From positions 1,054,001 through 1,118,000 of the forward strand of contig JAJQJQ010000004.1 in the NCBI GenBank assembly GCA_028622995.1: a DNA stretch of 64,000 nt, read 5' to 3'. Numbering within the stretch: the stretch's first letter is position 1; each line of letters begins with the position of its first letter. The notes under the pieces were generated by a model that was not told the origin of the DNA, searched no databases, and was given only the letters and a program-made list of their open reading frames with translations. The stretch comes from Panagrolaimus kolymaensis. Lineage: Eukaryota; Nematoda; Chromadorea; Rhabditida; Panagrolaimidae. The position numbers and the translations under genes were made by a program. Positions 62,430 to 64,000 of the stretch are shown here, piece after piece.

Positions 62430-64000
62430 CTGTAAATTAATCAGTTACAAATAAAAAGATTAAAGAAAAACATACTTTCATTAACATTTTGTCAGCTACA
62501 ATGTAATAAGTCAAGTTCGGATAGGTTCTAACAGCAATAATGGCAGGCCCAGTCAATGCAGTAGTTTTGTTCTTATTTAGCATCTCGATCATGTCAATAC
62601 CTTCTTTTGGATTATTTCCTGCCTAAAATTCGTAATTATTGAATTATGGTTGTTCTCATAAACTTACCAAACAAGCAAACATGAGTCTTCCAAATTCAGC
62701 TTTTGAGCGATGACACTTCTGAATGATGATATCAGCAAGCAAACGACCAGCATAAAATTCCTTCATTTCTATAAAGAATACTGGTTTATGTAAAGTAAAA
62801 AAAAACACATTACCATCATCAGTATCATCAGGCATTTCAATTCCTTTACATTGCTTTTTGGCAAATTCATAAATTGCTTGAACCGATTCACGAAACCATA
62901 CAGCTAAATTTGACAATTCGAAACGTTTCTGCCCCATGACACTTAGAAACTCGTCATGTAACTATAAAAATTGCATCACTTAATAGTTATATAATTATAA
63001 ACTTACAAGAGCAACATTAACTTTGATATGATGGAATTTTTCAATAAATTCACGCACGATTCAACCAAACCTTGCCTTCGATTTCAAAAGGTGTTTTATC
63101 CAAGCATAGCGATCTTTTCTAAAACTCATTTTTAATCTTTGTGTTTATTATAATAAAAAAACAACTTACGAAGAAGCCTTGTAAAGTTCGATAATTCTTG
63201 GATCATTGTCGTTCATTTGCATGAGTTCAGCAGAAACATTGTCAATTCTAGTTGTCAGATCTTTCTCGGATTCAACATAAATTTCCATTTTAGCATTTTT
63301 TATAACTCGAAGACGATTCACAGAACGAGAACGACGTTTGTTTTTAATTCTAGTATCGACAAGTCCAGAACCATTAGCAGAAGACAAGTTATCGAAATAG
63401 TTCGTCATAGTTAAAGCATTGAAAAGACCGTTGATAGGTTCTCGTTCTTTACGAGTTACAGGTGATCTAAAAATTGTATTGAGAAAAGTACTGTAATAAT
63501 TAACTTGCATTTTATCCAATCCCATGATAATTTCAACAGCAATTCCAGCAAGAACATATTTTGCAGCTTCTCTTCGAGTTGGACCATGTTCCACACCAAC
63601 TGGGTAAGCACTTTCACGGAGAATATAAACAGCTGTTCTTCCTGCGTTGCGTTTTTTGATATACTCGTAAACATCGACCTAAAAGCTGTATTAAGTGTGT
63701 ATCTAAAGATAGAAAAGAACTCACAGATTTGAAAAGCAAAGGATCTTCCGGTTTGTATGTTTCATATTTGGCAACGATTTCTTCTTCATTATCAAGGAAA
63801 AACGCGAGAATTTTATCACTTTTCGGTAAAGATCTTTGACAAGTTCGGCGAGTTGGAGTTGAAGTACTTGGTAAATTGGAGACATCTTGAGTTATAGCAG
63901 GTGAAACAACAAGAAACAATTGTGAATGTGAATCAATTGGTGTGGTGTTTTGCTTGAAAGTGAAGGTGTTTCCAGCATGAGATGAAGGAGATGGCAAGTT
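62214..64000 (-). CDS. Unidentified multi-exon protein gene, 3' part, with an internal stop
   Basis: Seven exons on the minus strand join in consistent phase to about 500 codons, open at the right window edge, so the start codon and N-terminus are missing. Introns are 63679-63724, 63119-63169, 62962-63006, 62769-62813, 62623-62667 and 62430-62475, all GT-AG, with donors such as GTAAGTT and GTATGTT. The visible protein begins with a Ser/Thr/Pro-rich part, becomes acidic (LDNEEEIVAKYE), has a basic patch (KNKRRSRSVNRLR) that could be a nuclear localisation signal, and then is mostly helix-like, with no signal peptide or clear membrane segment. I do not recognise the family and assign no function. 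An in-frame TGA at 63061-63063 splits it, so it may be a pseudogene or contain a sequence error. Gene structure is well supported; identity is not. Confidence 0.75.
62476..62622 (-). CDS. Exon 6
   Basis: 147 nt, exactly 49 codons, phase 0 at both ends; acceptor AATTTTAG, donor GTATGTTTTTC. It starts AGNNPKEGIDMIEMLNKNK and ends YYIVADKMLMK. No family motif recognised. Confidence 0.82.
62668..62768 (-). CDS. Exon 5
   Basis: 101 nt; acceptor TTTATAG, donor GTAAGTTTATG in phase 0. It reads MKEFYAGRLLADIIIQKCHR then SKAEFGRLMFACL, an amphipathic helical pattern. Flanked by two 45-bp introns. Confidence 0.82.
62814..62961 (-). CDS. Exon 4
   Basis: 148 nt; acceptor TTTTTATAG, donor GTAATGTG in phase 1. 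It reads LHDEFLSVMGQKRFELSNLA and continues to GIEMPDDTDD. The following 45-bp intron is a multiple of three without a stop in frame, so an unspliced reading stays open, but the insert is T-rich and Phe-rich (FFFTLHKPVFF), typical of translated intron. Confidence 0.8.
63007..63118 (-). CDS. Exon 3, interrupted by an in-frame TGA
   Basis: 112 nt, acceptor GAGTTTTAG, donor GTAAGTTTAT in phase 0. In the frame fixed by exon 2 it reads KDRYAWIKHLLKSKARFG, then TGA (63061-63063), then IVREFIEKFHHIKVNVAL, which joins exon 4 in frame. The other two frames also have stops, so shifting the splice site does not rescue it. Confidence 0.75.
63061..63063 (-). other. In-frame TGA stop inside exon 3
   Basis: The codon lies 18 codons after the acceptor, flanked by GGT and ATC. 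Both sides are open and match the phases of the upstream and downstream exons. A 50-bp intron starting at the nearby GTTTGG was tried: its acceptor is poor and neither possible frame joins exon 4. So it is a nonsense change, a base error, or the true end of a separate upstream gene. Confidence 0.75.
63170..63678 (-). CDS. Exon 2
   Basis: 509 nt, about 169 codons, acceptor GCTTTTAG and donor GTAAGTTG in phase 2. It opens VDVYEYIKKRNAGRTAVYIL, contains AAKYVLAGIAVEIIMGLDK, then the basic KNKRRSRSVNRLR and a charged helix ending IIELYKASS. A possible in-frame intron of 42 bp (63467-63508, GC-AG type, acceptor ATTTTTAG) would remove 14 residues including NYYSTFLNT; either reading keeps the frame open. 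Confidence 0.8.
63725..64000 (-). CDS. Exon 1 of the visible part (5' end outside window)
   Basis: 92 codons, open to the window edge, no stop. The first 55 or so residues are rich in Ser, Thr, Pro and Asn (for example NLPSTSTPTRRTCQR), as in a disordered region; then an ordered-looking stretch follows (KILAFFLDNEEEIVAKYE). It ends in FKS before the donor GTGAGTTC in phase 0. The true first exon may lie further right. Confidence 0.75.

Noticed and set aside
63019..63068. A 50-bp intron in exon 3 that would remove the TGA
   Set aside because: The acceptor ATATCAAAG is unlike the others in the gene, and in either open upstream frame the join leads to a stop or to the wrong frame in exon 4.
63217..63732. 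Plus-strand open frames and a second minus-strand frame over the gene
   Set aside because: They are shadows of exons 1 and 2 in other frames; the exon frame is supported by splice sites and phase.
1..64000. tRNA, rRNA or other structured RNA genes
   Set aside because: No cloverleaf, A/B box pair or conserved rRNA segment recognised; the flank inverted repeat alone is not enough to call an RNA.

Overview
The window is almost entirely one satellite DNA array (1 to 61587, about 96% of the sequence), followed by 2.4 kb of unique sequence holding the 3' part of a multi-exon gene on the minus strand. It is eukaryotic nuclear DNA: the gene has at least six GT-AG introns, all 45 to 51 bp, with AT-rich bodies and acceptors such as TTTTAG, TTATAG and TTACAG and no long pyrimidine tract. 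Such very short introns are typical of nematodes, so a nematode is my best guess. That is an inference; nothing here identifies a species.

The satellite is one A-rich family in a single orientation, roughly 410 monomers with no insertion of any other element that I can see. Monomers come in two lengths: S (141-142 bp) and L (160-162 bp). L carries one extra AT-rich segment of about 20 bp just before the ATGTTGCAATC start of the next monomer. Every monomer has a nearly invariant core around GAAGCCACAGAAGC and variable segments on either side. S and L units are combined into higher-order repeats (HORs) whose periods are sums of the two lengths: 767 bp (S-L-L-S-L) at 1061-6267; 951 bp at 8753-10654; 606 bp at 10655-11260 and 12595-14412; 445 bp (S-S-L) at 14879-16658 and again, mixed with 303/304-bp S-L units, through 16659-20504, 26752-29422 and 32498-42894. 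There are two L-only blocks (20505-26751 and 29423-32497), then an S-only block from 42895 to the edge, with its own HORs of 566, 706 and 847 bp and a run of 16 almost identical 141-bp monomers at 58006-60261, close to the edge of the array.

The unique flank from 61588 has an imperfect inverted repeat, a diverged 66-bp tandem duplication and an A-rich low-complexity tract, and then the gene. Seven exons (62214-64000, minus strand) join with consistent reading phase into about 500 codons, open to the right edge of the window. I do not recognise the protein family. One in-frame TGA (63061-63063) sits in the middle of exon 3, so this copy is a pseudogene, carries a sequence error, or has an unrecognised gene structure. 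No tRNA, rRNA, CRISPR array, telomere repeat or mobile element was recognised.
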